Source: Agrobacterium vitis (GTDB taxonomy: Bacteria > Pseudomonadota > Alphaproteobacteria > Rhizobiales > Rhizobiaceae). Taken from it: 64,000 bases of DNA. The DNA lies in the NCBI RefSeq assembly GCF_014926405.1, contig NZ_JACXXJ020000005.1, positions 2,175,001 through 2,239,000 of the forward strand, written 5' to 3'. Below are positions 54,767 through 62,750 of this stretch, in pieces. Position numbers and translations under genes: made by a program. The number at the start of each line of letters is the position of its first letter. Positions within the stretch are counted from its first letter, which is position 1. The notes below the pieces were generated by a model. It was not told where the DNA came from. It saw only the letters and a program-made list of their open reading frames with translations, and ran no database searches.

Positions 54767-55495
54767 TCAGGGCCCGACGAAGATTGAGGCGTTGAAATCG
54801 CTCAAGATTACTTCGCCCGAGGCCACCGGGTTGCTGTCATAAAACCGCTCGATTGCGGCATCGTCCATCATCACCAGAATATACTCCTGGATGATCTGGT
54901 AGTAGCGATCCCGCAGCACGGTCGAATCCGGATCAAGATTGGTGACGCAGACGGTGCCGGTCGGCTGGGTATCGACGAGGGTGATGTGCAGGTCTGGCCG
55001 GTAGGTCTTGAGGATCGGGATGATTTTCCAGACATCGCCGGTCCAGGACGGGGCATTGTCGCGGTCACGCCGGCCAGCCAGATTATAGACGCGCTCGGTC
55101 ATTTCCGCGTTGATCGGCAGGCAATCGTCCAGCAGGATCACCGTGTCACGGTGGGCGATCCGCTCGCTGTTGATGAAGTCGCGCAGCAGATATTCAAACT
55201 GGTGCAGGCCATCGAGGAAAATCACGTCCGGCGACCGGCCCAGGATCACGCGCGGATCGTGATCGCGGAAAAATACGTCGCTGGTCATGCTGTAGAGATG
55301 AACCGCATTCTTGTTGGCGAGTATGTCGTAGCGGGTCTTGAACTCCGGATCGACGCCGATGGCCTCGCATCCGACCCCTGACAGCGTGCCGCCATCCCGG
55401 ACACCGACTTCGAGATAGCCGCGCGCCTGTTTCTTGCCAGCAATCGCGGCAATGAAGTCACGGTAAACAGGGCCTTGATGATTGCGTCTGAACAT
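54767..55495 (-). CDS. Class I SAM-methyltransferase-fold protein
   Basis: 242 residues from the ATG at 55495 (AAGGA upstream); the frame open to 55687 overlaps the kinase leader. A SAM-like GYLEVGVRDGGTLSGV motif near residue 29, VIFLDGLHQFEYLLRDF and VILLDDCLP are the pattern of Methyltransf_24-like proteins. Often found near glycan or lipid genes; the substrate is unknown. Between pyrE (convergent) and the kinase gene (divergent). Confidence 0.7.
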   Translation of the reverse strand: MFRRNHQGPVYRDFIAAIAGKKQARGYLEVGVRDGGTLSGVGCEAIGVDPEFKTRYDILANKNAVHLYSMTSDVFFRDHDPRVILGRSPDVIFLDGLHQFEYLLRDFINSERIAHRDTVILLDDCLPINAEMTERVYNLAGRRDRDNAPSWTGDVWKIIPILKTYRPDLHITLVDTQPTGTVCVTNLDPDSTVLRDRYYQIIQEYILVMMDDAAIERFYDSNPVASGEVILSDFNASIFVGP

Positions 55496-55689
55496 GTTTT
55501 CAATTTCCTTACCTGGATATGGCCCGATCCAGGCCAAGACTGACCCTCTCCGCTTTGCGGTCATGGAGGAGCCAATAAATTGCACAACCTGATGTGCCAG
55601 TTCTGGCTTGTATGAAACTGAACCGAAGCAGCAGCCAGGCGATGTTTCAAAACAATCACCGCCACATTGATGAACGAAGGGATGCACGC

Positions 55690-56277
55690 ATGGGCCAGCG
55701 CAATATTCTGATCGAAGGCGTTTCAGGAACCGGCAAGACCTCCGTCGCTACCGAACTGCAACGGCGCGGCTACCACGTCATCCACGGTGATCGTGAACTG
55801 GCCTACCAGGGCGACCCGGAAACTGGCGAACCGCTGGATGCGTCCACACTGGCGCAGGGTCTTGCGGATGTAGCTTTCGGACACAGGCACCACCTGTGGA
55901 ATATCGACAAGGTCAAAGCGCTGGTCAGCGATCAAAGCCACCCGATCTCCTTCTTCTGCGGCGGCTCCCGCAATTTCCACCGGTTTATCGAGCTTTTTGA
56001 CGGGGTCTTCGTTCTCGACGTCGATCAGCACACACTGAAAAACCGTCTGGCCAGCAGACCCGAAGACGAGTTCGGCGGAAAACCAGCCGAACGGGAGCTG
56101 ATCATGCGGTTGCATGCAACGTGGGAGGATATTCCCGAGAATGCGACGGTTATTGATGCGACGGTGCCGGTTGATGCGGTTGTCGAGCTGATTTTGCTGG
56201 GGTGTGGAGGTGATCACTCACCCCCTAAGGGAGAGTATGACGTCCTGCCGGATCACCAGTGGAAGAAATTGCCATGA
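55690..56277 (+). CDS. P-loop kinase-like protein
   Basis: 195 residues with Walker A GVSGTGKTSV near residue 9 and a lid region (LKNRLASRPEDEFGGKPAE) typical of nucleotide or shikimate kinases. The substrate motif is not identified. The ATG at 55690 precedes the P-loop by nine residues and is preferred to the in-frame start at 55594. Its last 53 bases overlap the minus-strand small ORF at 56225. Confidence 0.8.
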   Translation: MGQRNILIEGVSGTGKTSVATELQRRGYHVIHGDRELAYQGDPETGEPLDASTLAQGLADVAFGHRHHLWNIDKVKALVSDQSHPISFFCGGSRNFHRFIELFDGVFVLDVDQHTLKNRLASRPEDEFGGKPAERELIMRLHATWEDIPENATVIDATVPVDAVVELILLGCGGDHSPPKGEYDVLPDHQWKKLP

Positions 56278-56446
56278 AGACGCTTACCCAGAATAGGGCA
56301 TTGGTGTGATTCTCAGTCCGTTCGGCGATCATGGCTCGAACGAGTGCTTCTGCCCCAGCCAAGTCACCATAGATTTTCAAGGCTTGGATGGCCTGGTCGA
56401 TACTGGGCTGCTCTTCATTGAGAATTGTCAAAATCTTTCTGGACAT
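56225..56446 (-). CDS. Small protein between kinase and LuxR genes
   Basis: A 73-residue frame (MSRKILTILNEEQPSIDQAI...YGDLAGAEALVRAMIAER) with natural, helical composition and a hydrophobic LFWVSVFMAISS segment near residue 50. No family recognised. No good ribosome site is seen, and it overlaps the end of the plus-strand kinase gene by 53 bases. Its placement beside the quorum regulator suggests it is worth checking; it may equally be noise. Confidence 0.4.
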   Translation of the reverse strand: MSRKILTILNEEQPSIDQAIQALKIYGDLAGAEALVRAMIAERTENHTNALFWVSVFMAISSTGDPAGRHTLP

Positions 56447-56559
56447 GGCGCGAGGATAACACTTCGAAAAGCTTTCGTCATATCCCACAAATATGCGAGA
56501 CAGCCCGCTCGCAATGAGCTTATAAGGACACTTTACCCCCTTGAATCGTGGGTTTACCG

Positions 56560-57294
56560 ATGCGCATTGACCATGACCAAAGCCTTTTTGAAAAGACATT
56601 TAATCAGATCAAGTTAAGCCGAAACACCAGTCTCGCGGTATTGATCTTGCGTGACAACTATTCAGCCCTGGCCCATGTGACTTATCACCACGCCCATACC
56701 GTGCTGGGTAAGATGACTGTCGATGCACCATTCGTGAAGACAACCTATCCAGATGCCTGGATCGGACGTTACATCATCCAGGGTTACGCCGCTATAGACC
56801 CGGTGGTTCAGGAAGGAACCAAACGAATGTTGCCGTTCCGCTGGGCGGAGATTGAAGTCAAACCCGAGTCGTCCGCTCTTTTTACCGAATTCGAAGCCCA
56901 CGGCCTCGGCGGCACCGGCTATTCCATTCCGATCATTGATCGTGCCGGTCGACGGGCACTGCTTTCGCTCAACTTTTCGCCGGATTTTACGGAATGGGAA
57001 GAATATGTGAATCTCTATCAGTCAGAATGGAGCGAACTAGCGCATCTCATCCACAAGCAAGCCATTGAAGAAATGTATGGCGATAAAGACCCAGCGCCAC
57101 AAATAAGCCCACGAGAATTGGAAACACTCTATTGGGTCGGCCAAGGCAAAGAAGCTGCCGGGATCGCCGTCATTCTTGGCATTTCCGAGCATACCGTCCG
57201 GACTTACATGCGTTCAGCCAGGTCGAAATTGGATTGCGCGACCTTGGCTCAGGCCGTTGCGAAGGCAATGACCTTAAGGCTGATCAAGGGCTAG
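56560..57294 (+). CDS. LuxR-type autoinducer-binding regulator
   Basis: 244 residues from the ATG at 56560. The AHL pocket residues are all present: W67, Y71 (WIGRYIIQGY), D80-P81 and W95. The C-terminal HTH is SPRELETLYWVGQGKEAAGIAVILGISEHTVRTYMRSARSKL. It is a solo regulator paired with the AHL synthase 105 bases downstream. It resembles SinR/AvsR types; whether AHL activates or relieves is not told by sequence. Confidence 0.92.
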   Translation: MRIDHDQSLFEKTFNQIKLSRNTSLAVLILRDNYSALAHVTYHHAHTVLGKMTVDAPFVKTTYPDAWIGRYIIQGYAAIDPVVQEGTKRMLPFRWAEIEVKPESSALFTEFEAHGLGGTGYSIPIIDRAGRRALLSLNFSPDFTEWEEYVNLYQSEWSELAHLIHKQAIEEMYGDKDPAPQISPRELETLYWVGQGKEAAGIAVILGISEHTVRTYMRSARSKLDCATLAQAVAKAMTLRLIKG

Positions 57295-57349
57295 TCATAC
57301 CACATATGTACTAGTCCTTTCGAGTTAACATGACCATGGGACTTATAAT
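57291..57349 (+). promoter_or_regulatory. Candidate promoter and lux-type box before the AHL synthase
   Basis: A TATAAT (57344-57349) without a good -35 suggests activator dependence. Upstream, CTAGT-N14-ACTAG (57291-57314) overlaps the regulator's stop codon and is the best inverted repeat in the gap. It is a weak lux box match. Confidence 0.4.
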
Positions 57350-57399
57350 TTTAATCAATCGAGCGATGATCCTTCCAGTATCTCACGACGGAGGCTTCA

Positions 57400-58062
57400 A
57401 TGTTCTTTTCTTTACAAGCTCACAATTACGATCATCATCAACCTCTCATGGAGCAAATGTTCAAACTCCGTAAACGTGTATTTCAAGACACGTTGAAATG
57501 GGATGTATGTTGCTCGCAAGACAAAGAATACGATATTTACGATACATACGGTCCTGCCTATGTTGTCTGGTGCAGTAAAGATGGGCAGCGCCTTTATGGT
57601 TCGATGCGCCTCATGCCGACCACCGGGCCGACCCTTCTCTATGATACGTTCCGCTCCACGTTCCCCAAGACTGTGAATTTGGTCGCTGCTGGGATTTGGG
57701 AAGGCACGCGACTGTGCATCGACGAAGATGTGCTGGCAAAAGACCATCCAGACCTACCTGTCGCCAGGGCCTTCGGTATTATGCTTCTTACCGTTTACGA
57801 ATGCGCCTTGGCGCACGGCATCAAGGCAATCGTTGCAAATTACGAACCACGTCTAAAGAAAATCTATGATCGGGCAGGCGCCGATGTGCTGGAAATCGGC
57901 CGGGCCGATGGCTACGGAAAGTATCCCGTCTGCTGCGGAACATTCGAAATTAACCATCAGGGCCGTGAAAACATGCGCCATGCCTTGAAGGTTCATGAAC
58001 CGCTCTTCTCACGCGACGTACCGAACCCGGAATTTACGCCTGCTTTCGCCGTTGCTGCCTGA
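57400..58062 (+). CDS. Acyl-homoserine-lactone synthase (LuxI family)
   Basis: 220 residues. All eight invariant LuxI residues stand at their usual positions: R24, F28, W34, D45, D48, R70, E101 and R104. It makes an N-acyl homoserine lactone from SAM and acyl-ACP. The closest rhizobial types by impression are SinI and AvsI, which make long-chain AHLs; chain length cannot be read here. It has a good ACGGAGG site upstream and pairs with the LuxR gene. A small ORF follows 32 bases later. Confidence 0.93.
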   Translation: MFFSLQAHNYDHHQPLMEQMFKLRKRVFQDTLKWDVCCSQDKEYDIYDTYGPAYVVWCSKDGQRLYGSMRLMPTTGPTLLYDTFRSTFPKTVNLVAAGIWEGTRLCIDEDVLAKDHPDLPVARAFGIMLLTVYECALAHGIKAIVANYEPRLKKIYDRAGADVLEIGRADGYGKYPVCCGTFEINHQGRENMRHALKVHEPLFSRDVPNPEFTPAFAVAA

Positions 58063-58094
58063 GCGAAGAATATCGAATAATGCGGAGTTTTGCA

Positions 58095-58304
58095 ATGAAA
58101 CCGAATGATCCTGCAGATGTCGCTATTCTCAAAGCCAAAATTGCCGATCATGCCCTCATGATGAAACGGCTGATCAAGGAGGCAGCTGACGCGCGTACAC
58201 AGGTTCACGAGGAACTGTATCTTATAGACCATCTGATCAACATGCTATTCCTGGCCAGTTCCGGAATAGAGGATGAATATCGGGGCATGTCGTTCGTTCT
58301 CTAG
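58095..58304 (+). CDS. Small helical protein following the AHL synthase
   Basis: 69 residues (MKPNDPADVAILKAKIADHA...) ending SSGIEDEYRGMSFVL. Largely helical with a hydrophobic LYLIDHLINMLFLASS stretch. GGAG 8 bases before the ATG gives a good ribosome site. It lies 32 bases after the synthase stop, so it is likely co-transcribed. No family recognised. Confidence 0.6.
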   Translation: MKPNDPADVAILKAKIADHALMMKRLIKEAADARTQVHEELYLIDHLINMLFLASSGIEDEYRGMSFVL

Positions 58305-58406
58305 GTGTTTTAGTTTTAGTCTCTGCTTCCAAGGGGGCCGCGCCGGGTGCTCTGTATAGCGCACACGGGTTCGCTGTAGCGCTTGATATCCACTTCGTAA
58401 TTTTCT

Positions 58407-58430
58407 CCTTAAATCGATGCCGATTTAAGG
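58407..58430. repeat. Short palindromic intergenic motif
   Basis: CCTTAAATCG-ATGC-CGATTTAAGG: perfect 10-base arms with a 4-base loop, followed by AAACATGCAG. A similar motif (AAATCG..CGATTTAAGG then ATGCAG) recurs in rhizobial intergenic regions to my knowledge. The rest of 58305-58562 shows only a 26-codon frame noted in the findings. Confidence 0.6.
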
Positions 58431-58562
58431 AAACATGCAGTAAATGGGAGTGCAGTGGGAGATCGGCTTATAGAGAGGCCAGTTCTTCCGCTGCCAGCCA
58501 GAGGCAGATGTCGTTCCGGACGTTATCGGGACTTCCTCTCGCCTTCATTTTCCTGCTAGGCC

Positions 58563-58955
58563 TCAGGTGATATGGGCGTGTGGATCCTCGCTCAAAAGCA
58601 GCTGTGCCATTGCCTCGGTAATGGTGAGTTCGTCGTAGGGCTTCGAGAAGAAGCGACTTCCGCCAGGCAGCATGCTCTCCTCGAGAATGGCAGCACCGGA
58701 TGCGACGATCAGCTTCACCGGCGGCCATCGATCACGGATGTAGTGGGACAATTTGATACCGTCCATCGTCCCCGGCATCTGAACATCGGTGAACACAAGG
58801 TCAATGTCGTCTCGCGATTCGAGGATGCGGATTGCCTCGTCAGCGTCGCCAGCCTCCAACACGTCGTAGCCCGCCGATAGGACAAGATCGATGGCACCCA
58901 TTCTTATCAATGGACTGTCTTCTACGACCATGATAACCGGTCTGCCGTTCTTCAT
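58563..58955 (-). CDS. Single-domain response regulator
   Basis: 130 residues, a receiver domain alone. Phospho-acceptor D57 in FTDVQMPGTMDG, acidic pair E12-D13, S87 and K105 (FFSKPYDEL) are all in place. Without an output domain it may act by phosphotransfer or protein binding, as in CheY or PhyR-pathway regulators. Together with the upstream histidine kinase on the same strand (170 bases away) it is likely a two-component pair. Confidence 0.92.
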   Translation of the reverse strand: MKNGRPVIMVVEDSPLIRMGAIDLVLSAGYDVLEAGDADEAIRILESRDDIDLVFTDVQMPGTMDGIKLSHYIRDRWPPVKLIVASGAAILEESMLPGGSRFFSKPYDELTITEAMAQLLLSEDPHAHIT

Positions 58956-58997
58956 TGTTCACTCGATCTATGAGGCTAGCCACAATGCCGCGGCCTT

Positions 58998-59055
58998 TAG
59001 AGTTTGTTTTCGGAAAAGTGGAAAGCAGTTTTCGAAAAAACCGATGCGAAAACAA
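58998..59055. repeat. Dispersed rhizobial-type intergenic repeat
   Basis: Related to the segment at 15146-15206: TAGAGTTTG, GGAAAAGTGG, GTTTTCGAAAA and GCGAAAACAAAA blocks in the same order. It sits between the response regulator and the kinase. Confidence 0.5.
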
Positions 59056-59124
59056 AATTTTATGCGTCCTACAATGCCGTTTTTCTGCACAACACCTTTA
59101 GCGTTTTGGGAAGCCGTTTTGTTC

Positions 59125-60177
59125 CTATGCCGCTGGAGAAAAGTCGGCCTGGAGGTCCGATGCGTCCCGATGACTGATCGTAACCACCGTACCTGGCTCC
59201 GCGCTGCTCAACGTAATCTCACCGTTCATATTCTTCACGAGTGCTTCCACAATACCCGTCCCCAATCCCGCCTTGGGTGCATCGCTGCCCACCGGCATTC
59301 CTATACCGTTGTCGGTAATGGTAAGCGTCCAGTCCTTGCCAGCCGATCGATAGTCGATGACGATCGTCCCGGCCCGCCCGTCTGGAAAGGCATGCTTAAG
59401 AGCATTGATCACCAGTTCGGTTACGATGAGCCCCAGACTTATCGAGACGTCCGCATCCACCGTACTATCGTCAACCGTCACCTGGATCGATAGCCTCTCG
59501 GGGTCGGCGATCATCGATGCACCGAGGCTTTGGCACAATTGCGTGAAGTAGGCACTGAGTTCAACACTGCCGCCGGGGGATGCGGAAAGCTGCCGTTGCA
59601 GCGCGGCGATAGACATGATGCGTTGACGGGCATCGTGCAGATGTCCGCGCGCCTCCTCCGACTGAACGCGACGTGCGCTCTGCATCAGGACGCTGGCGAT
59701 GATCTGTAAACTGTTGGCGACCCTATGCTGGACCTCCTGCAACAGGATGGCCTTGTCGCGCACCAGATCGTCTTTCAGACGCGCTTCGGCGCGCATGTCG
59801 GTCACGTCGGTTATGGCGAGAAGCAGACGAATATGGTCGAGGTCGCCATCGTCGAGCGTTCGTGCATTGACGACCAACCGCCGCGTTTTCTGGTTTGGTC
59901 GCTTCAGGTCGAGCTCGTAGGCATCCACGTTTACACTGCCGGTGGCAGTCGCCATCAGCAGCGACTGAAGCCTGGGCATCGCCCATTCGCCGCTGCCAAG
60001 GTCGCCGAGGCGTTTACCGGAGGTGGACGTGGTGTCGATCTCGAACGCCCGGCAGAACGATGTGCTTGCCGCAATAATTCTAAGGTCGTCAGACAGAAAC
60101 AACAACGGTTCGTTGGAAGACACCACCACGGCAAGGGTGCTCGCCGCTTCGAAATGGACTGTCGGTATCTTTGGCAT
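59125..60177 (-). CDS. Sensor histidine kinase (HisKA_2 type)
   Basis: 350 residues from the ATG at 60177 (AGAAGG upstream). A PAS-like sensor covers residues 20-130 (LLFLSDDLRIIAASTSFCRAF). The phospho-acceptor is His151 in LLQEVQHRVANSLQII, the HisKA_2 (HWE-like) pattern common in rhizobia. The N-box is ELVINALKHAFPDGRAG and G1 is DNGIGMP. No membrane helix, so it senses inside the cell. It pairs with the response regulator. Confidence 0.92.
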   Translation of the reverse strand: MPKIPTVHFEAASTLAVVVSSNEPLLFLSDDLRIIAASTSFCRAFEIDTTSTSGKRLGDLGSGEWAMPRLQSLLMATATGSVNVDAYELDLKRPNQKTRRLVVNARTLDDGDLDHIRLLLAITDVTDMRAEARLKDDLVRDKAILLQEVQHRVANSLQIIASVLMQSARRVQSEEARGHLHDARQRIMSIAALQRQLSASPGGSVELSAYFTQLCQSLGASMIADPERLSIQVTVDDSTVDADVSISLGLIVTELVINALKHAFPDGRAGTIVIDYRSAGKDWTLTITDNGIGMPVGSDAPKAGLGTGIVEALVKNMNGEITLSSAEPGTVVTISHRDASDLQADFSPAA

Positions 60178-60509
60178 GAAAAGGCCTTCTAGGGCCGAAG
60201 ACTTGCGGAGCAAGCCATGACTCGGCAGGCAGCGTCGGAAAATCGATGGGGTCAAGTCCAACGCTGTCACTGTAACACGCCTGCCGCGGGGTTGTTGCAT
60301 CAAATCGCCCAACGTGAGCGCTCACGGTCAAAGGGTTAGGGGCAAGCGCACCTTTCGGCCATGCGATGTTGGCTGGTACGTTCATAAGACCAAGCTGCTC
60401 GAGGCATGGTGTGGTCGTGTGTCAGTCATTGGCCTGTTGCGGTCATAGTACACAGAAGCTAACGACATGGAACCATACGCGAAGATGCTTTCGAAAGGTC
60501 GGAGAATCA
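60178..60509. promoter_or_regulatory. Divergent region with a 14-base palindrome
   Basis: The gap between the kinase and the hypothetical gene holds a perfect palindrome CGTGAGCGCTCACG at 60313-60326, a candidate operator. No gene seen in the remaining stretch. Confidence 0.4.
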
Positions 60510-60926
60510 GTGATTAGATACAAACCTATGGGATTCGATCTTGGGGCGGGAGCGACGGCGGCGGACCTTGCTCGTCTTGAGATGATTTACCACACTGACT
60601 CAGGTGCGAAGGAACTGAGCGCGTATTTTTCTGTGAGCGGGCAGGACAAGCATCTGAGAGTGTTCTTTCCGCACGTAGACATGTTCCGGGTCATCGATGA
60701 GATGCACCGGCCGCTGGAAGAGCAAGGGATTGAAATAGTGGGGCATCTCTCCAACCACTTTGCTTACAAAGTCGAGGGAAGCCCCTTCTGGGCAGCGCAA
60801 CGCGAAGTCTTCGAAGTATTGCTCCCGGAAGCTACCCACTACCTTTTTGTCACGGGAGGCGACTGCGTCGACGTGATTACAAGAGAAGAACCTCGCTTCT
60901 GCTGGGTCAATTCCAACACCGAATAG
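60510..60926 (+). CDS. Hypothetical protein
   Basis: 138 residues from a GTG with GGAG 5 bases upstream; the frame is open to 60366 but those residues look non-coding. Mixed alpha/beta composition with many aromatic residues (LRVFFPHVDMFRVID, GSPFWAAQREVFEVL, FCWVNSNTE). No family recognised. Followed by the isochorismatase-type gene after about 100 bases. Confidence 0.6.
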   Translation: MIRYKPMGFDLGAGATAADLARLEMIYHTDSGAKELSAYFSVSGQDKHLRVFFPHVDMFRVIDEMHRPLEEQGIEIVGHLSNHFAYKVEGSPFWAAQREVFEVLLPEATHYLFVTGGDCVDVITREEPRFCWVNSNTE

Positions 60927-61029
60927 GTTGGTTTGACTTGAAATAGTTAGCCACTGTCGGCCCTTTGCAGACATGTTGGCACATGATAGGCAAGACTATT
61001 ACATTTGCAGACCCACAGGATCACCGATT

Positions 61030-61578
61030 TTGAAACAAGCTCTTGTTATCGTTGATATGCAGATGTACTTGCAGGACCGCCTTGATGGCGGGCGGGATCA
61101 TGTCAATGGCGATGCCATCGTCAAGATCGCCGCACTAGCTGCGAAATTTCGTAAAGACAGTGAGACGGTAATCCATGTTCATCATGGCGACCCCGATCCG
61201 GCATCGCCTATGCACCCAGGTGCACCAGCACAACGGTTGATGCCAGGCGTCGAACCCCTTTGCGGGGAACCAGTTTTTGTCAAAAGCACATCATCGCCCT
61301 TTGCATCGACAGACATGGAAAACTATCTTCGAGACAATCACATCGAAACTCTCGTCGTCACGGGTGCCGTTGCAGGTTACTGTGTTAACACGACCGTTCG
61401 AGTTGGGTCAGATCTTGGGTTCACGATAATCGTGGTCCGCGATGCCGTCATGGGTTTCGACCTTCCCGATGAAAATCTATCTGCTCGTGCGATTTTTGAT
61501 GTCACCATGGCCCATCTCAAATCCGATTTCGCCAATGTTGTCGACAGCTCCGAAATCATGGCGCCCCTTAGCGAATGA
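61030..61578 (+). CDS. Isochorismatase-family cysteine hydrolase
   Basis: 182 residues from a TTG at 61030 (KQALVIVDMQMYL) with AGGA 9 bases upstream; an ATG at 60973 is the alternative. Catalytic residues are visible: Asp in VIVDMQ near residue 9, Lys in VKSTSSPF near 87 and Cys in VAGYCVNTT near 122. The family hydrolyses isochorismate, nicotinamide or related amides; the substrate here is unknown. A terminator follows about 68 bases after the stop. Confidence 0.85.
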   Translation: MKQALVIVDMQMYLQDRLDGGRDHVNGDAIVKIAALAAKFRKDSETVIHVHHGDPDPASPMHPGAPAQRLMPGVEPLCGEPVFVKSTSSPFASTDMENYLRDNHIETLVVTGAVAGYCVNTTVRVGSDLGFTIIVVRDAVMGFDLPDENLSARAIFDVTMAHLKSDFANVVDSSEIMAPLSE

Positions 61579-61645
61579 CCTCACTTGGCGCAAAGCGGAC
61601 CTCTAGCTCAAGAGAGTGACACGCTTACCCCTCCTCCCAAACGAC

Positions 61646-61675
61646 AAAAGGCCGGTCCCGCCAGACCGGCCTTTC
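61646..61675. terminator. Bidirectional terminator
   Basis: AAAAGGCCGGT / ACCGGCCTTT stem, U tract on both strands (CTTTTGT on the minus, CCTTTCTC on the plus). It serves ohr and the hydrolase. Confidence 0.85.
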
Positions 61676-61695
61676 TCACATCCCCTACCTCAGCC

Positions 61696-62118
61696 TCAGG
61701 CCAGCGTAGCGGATACTTCCGTTGCTGTGCGCATGGCGTGGCTGTAGGGGCAGACAATGTGGGCGGCGGCGACGAGTTTTTCGCCGGTTTCGCGGTCGAT
61801 GCCAGGCAGGTCAACGCTGATGGAGACTTCGATGCCGAAGCCGGTGCCGTCTTCGCGCGGGCCGATACCGACCGTGGCAGTGACCTTGGCGTCTTCAGGC
61901 ACCTTCACCTTCTGCTGGCCGGCGGCAAATTTCAGCGCGCCGAGGAAGCAGGCGGAATAGCCAGCGGCAAACAGCTGCTCGGGATTGGTGCCGGTGGCGC
62001 CATTGCCGCCCAATTCCTTCGGCGTCGTCAGCGTTACATCCAGAACGCCGTTTTCGCTGACGGCGCGGCCTTCGCGACCACCGGTTGCAGATGCTTTGGT
62101 TGTGTAGAGAATAGCCAT
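61696..62118 (-). CDS. ohr: Organic hydroperoxide resistance protein
   Basis: 140 residues from the ATG at 62118. The two catalytic cysteines of Ohr are present: C57 in YSACFLGAL and C123 in VCPYSHAMR. It reduces organic peroxides via lipoyl partner proteins. The GAGAGACTCTC stretch before the ATG serves as ribosome site. It is divergent from ohrR, with a matching operator between. The frame upstream to 62358 is antisense to ohrR. Confidence 0.94.
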   Translation of the reverse strand: MAILYTTKASATGGREGRAVSENGVLDVTLTTPKELGGNGATGTNPEQLFAAGYSACFLGALKFAAGQQKVKVPEDAKVTATVGIGPREDGTGFGIEVSISVDLPGIDRETGEKLVAAAHIVCPYSHAMRTATEVSATLA

Positions 62119-62207
62119 GAGAGTCTCTCCTTTTTGAAAACTGGTCGTTTTGGTTGGTTGAAGGCCGGAACAGTGTGCCAGCCGCTGCGTCTGCATTGTT
62201 AGTATCA

Positions 62208-62222
62208 CGCAATTTAATTGTA
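62208..62222. promoter_or_regulatory. Candidate OhrR operator
   Basis: CGCAATTTAATTGTA matches 12 or 13 of 15 positions of the known TACAATTNAATTGTA OhrR box, midway between ohr and ohrR. A second half site, CGCAATTG, follows at 62223. The inverted core CAATT-T-AATTG is perfect. Confidence 0.7.
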
Positions 62223-62300
62223 CGCAATTGTTTTTTGCACATTGCATTTTTATGACAAGGCTGGGAGAATGCGCCCTCACCTGCATGAAGGATAAGGCCG

Positions 62301-62747
62301 ATGGACAAGACGGATCTGGTGCTGGACAAGCAGCTCTGCTTTGCGCTTTACGGCGCATCGCTGGCGCTGACGCGCACTTACAAACCGCTGCTGGAGCCGC
62401 TGGGCCTGACCTATCCGCAATATCTTGTGATGATGGTGCTGTGGGAAACCGACCATCTGGCGGTCAAGGCGCTGGGGGAGCGGCTGGGGCTGGATAGCGG
62501 CACGCTATCGCCACTGTTGAAACGGTTGGAACAGACCGGCTACGTCACCCGCCAGCGCCAAAGCCAGGATGAGCGGCAGGTGACTGTCTCGCTCACCCCC
62601 ACAGGTGCCGCCGTGCAGAACAAGGCTCTCGGCGTTATGGCGGCAATTGGTACGGCCACCGGCTGTAGCCTGGAAGAAATCGCAGCGCTGCGCGATCAAT
62701 TGCAGGATTTGCGCGGCAAGCTGAATGCCGCCGCGCAGGACTCTTGA
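62301..62747 (+). CDS. ohrR: Organic peroxide sensor, MarR family
   Basis: 148 residues with winged HTH (LAVKALGERLGLDSGTLSPLLKRLEQTGYVTRQRQSQDERQV). The peroxide-sensing Cys13 (DKQLCFALY) is in place, as in OhrR. It represses ohr and itself until its cysteine is oxidised. It is divergent from ohr. The ohrR stop lies 4 bases from the L,D-transpeptidase stop (convergent). Confidence 0.93.
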   Translation: MDKTDLVLDKQLCFALYGASLALTRTYKPLLEPLGLTYPQYLVMMVLWETDHLAVKALGERLGLDSGTLSPLLKRLEQTGYVTRQRQSQDERQVTVSLTPTGAAVQNKALGVMAAIGTATGCSLEEIAALRDQLQDLRGKLNAAAQDS

Positions 62748-62750
62748 TCC

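Noticed and set aside
60466..60492. GGAAC motif as an EcfG-type general stress promoter
   Set aside because: The matching -10 (cGTT) is missing at the required distance; the sequence there reads CGAA.
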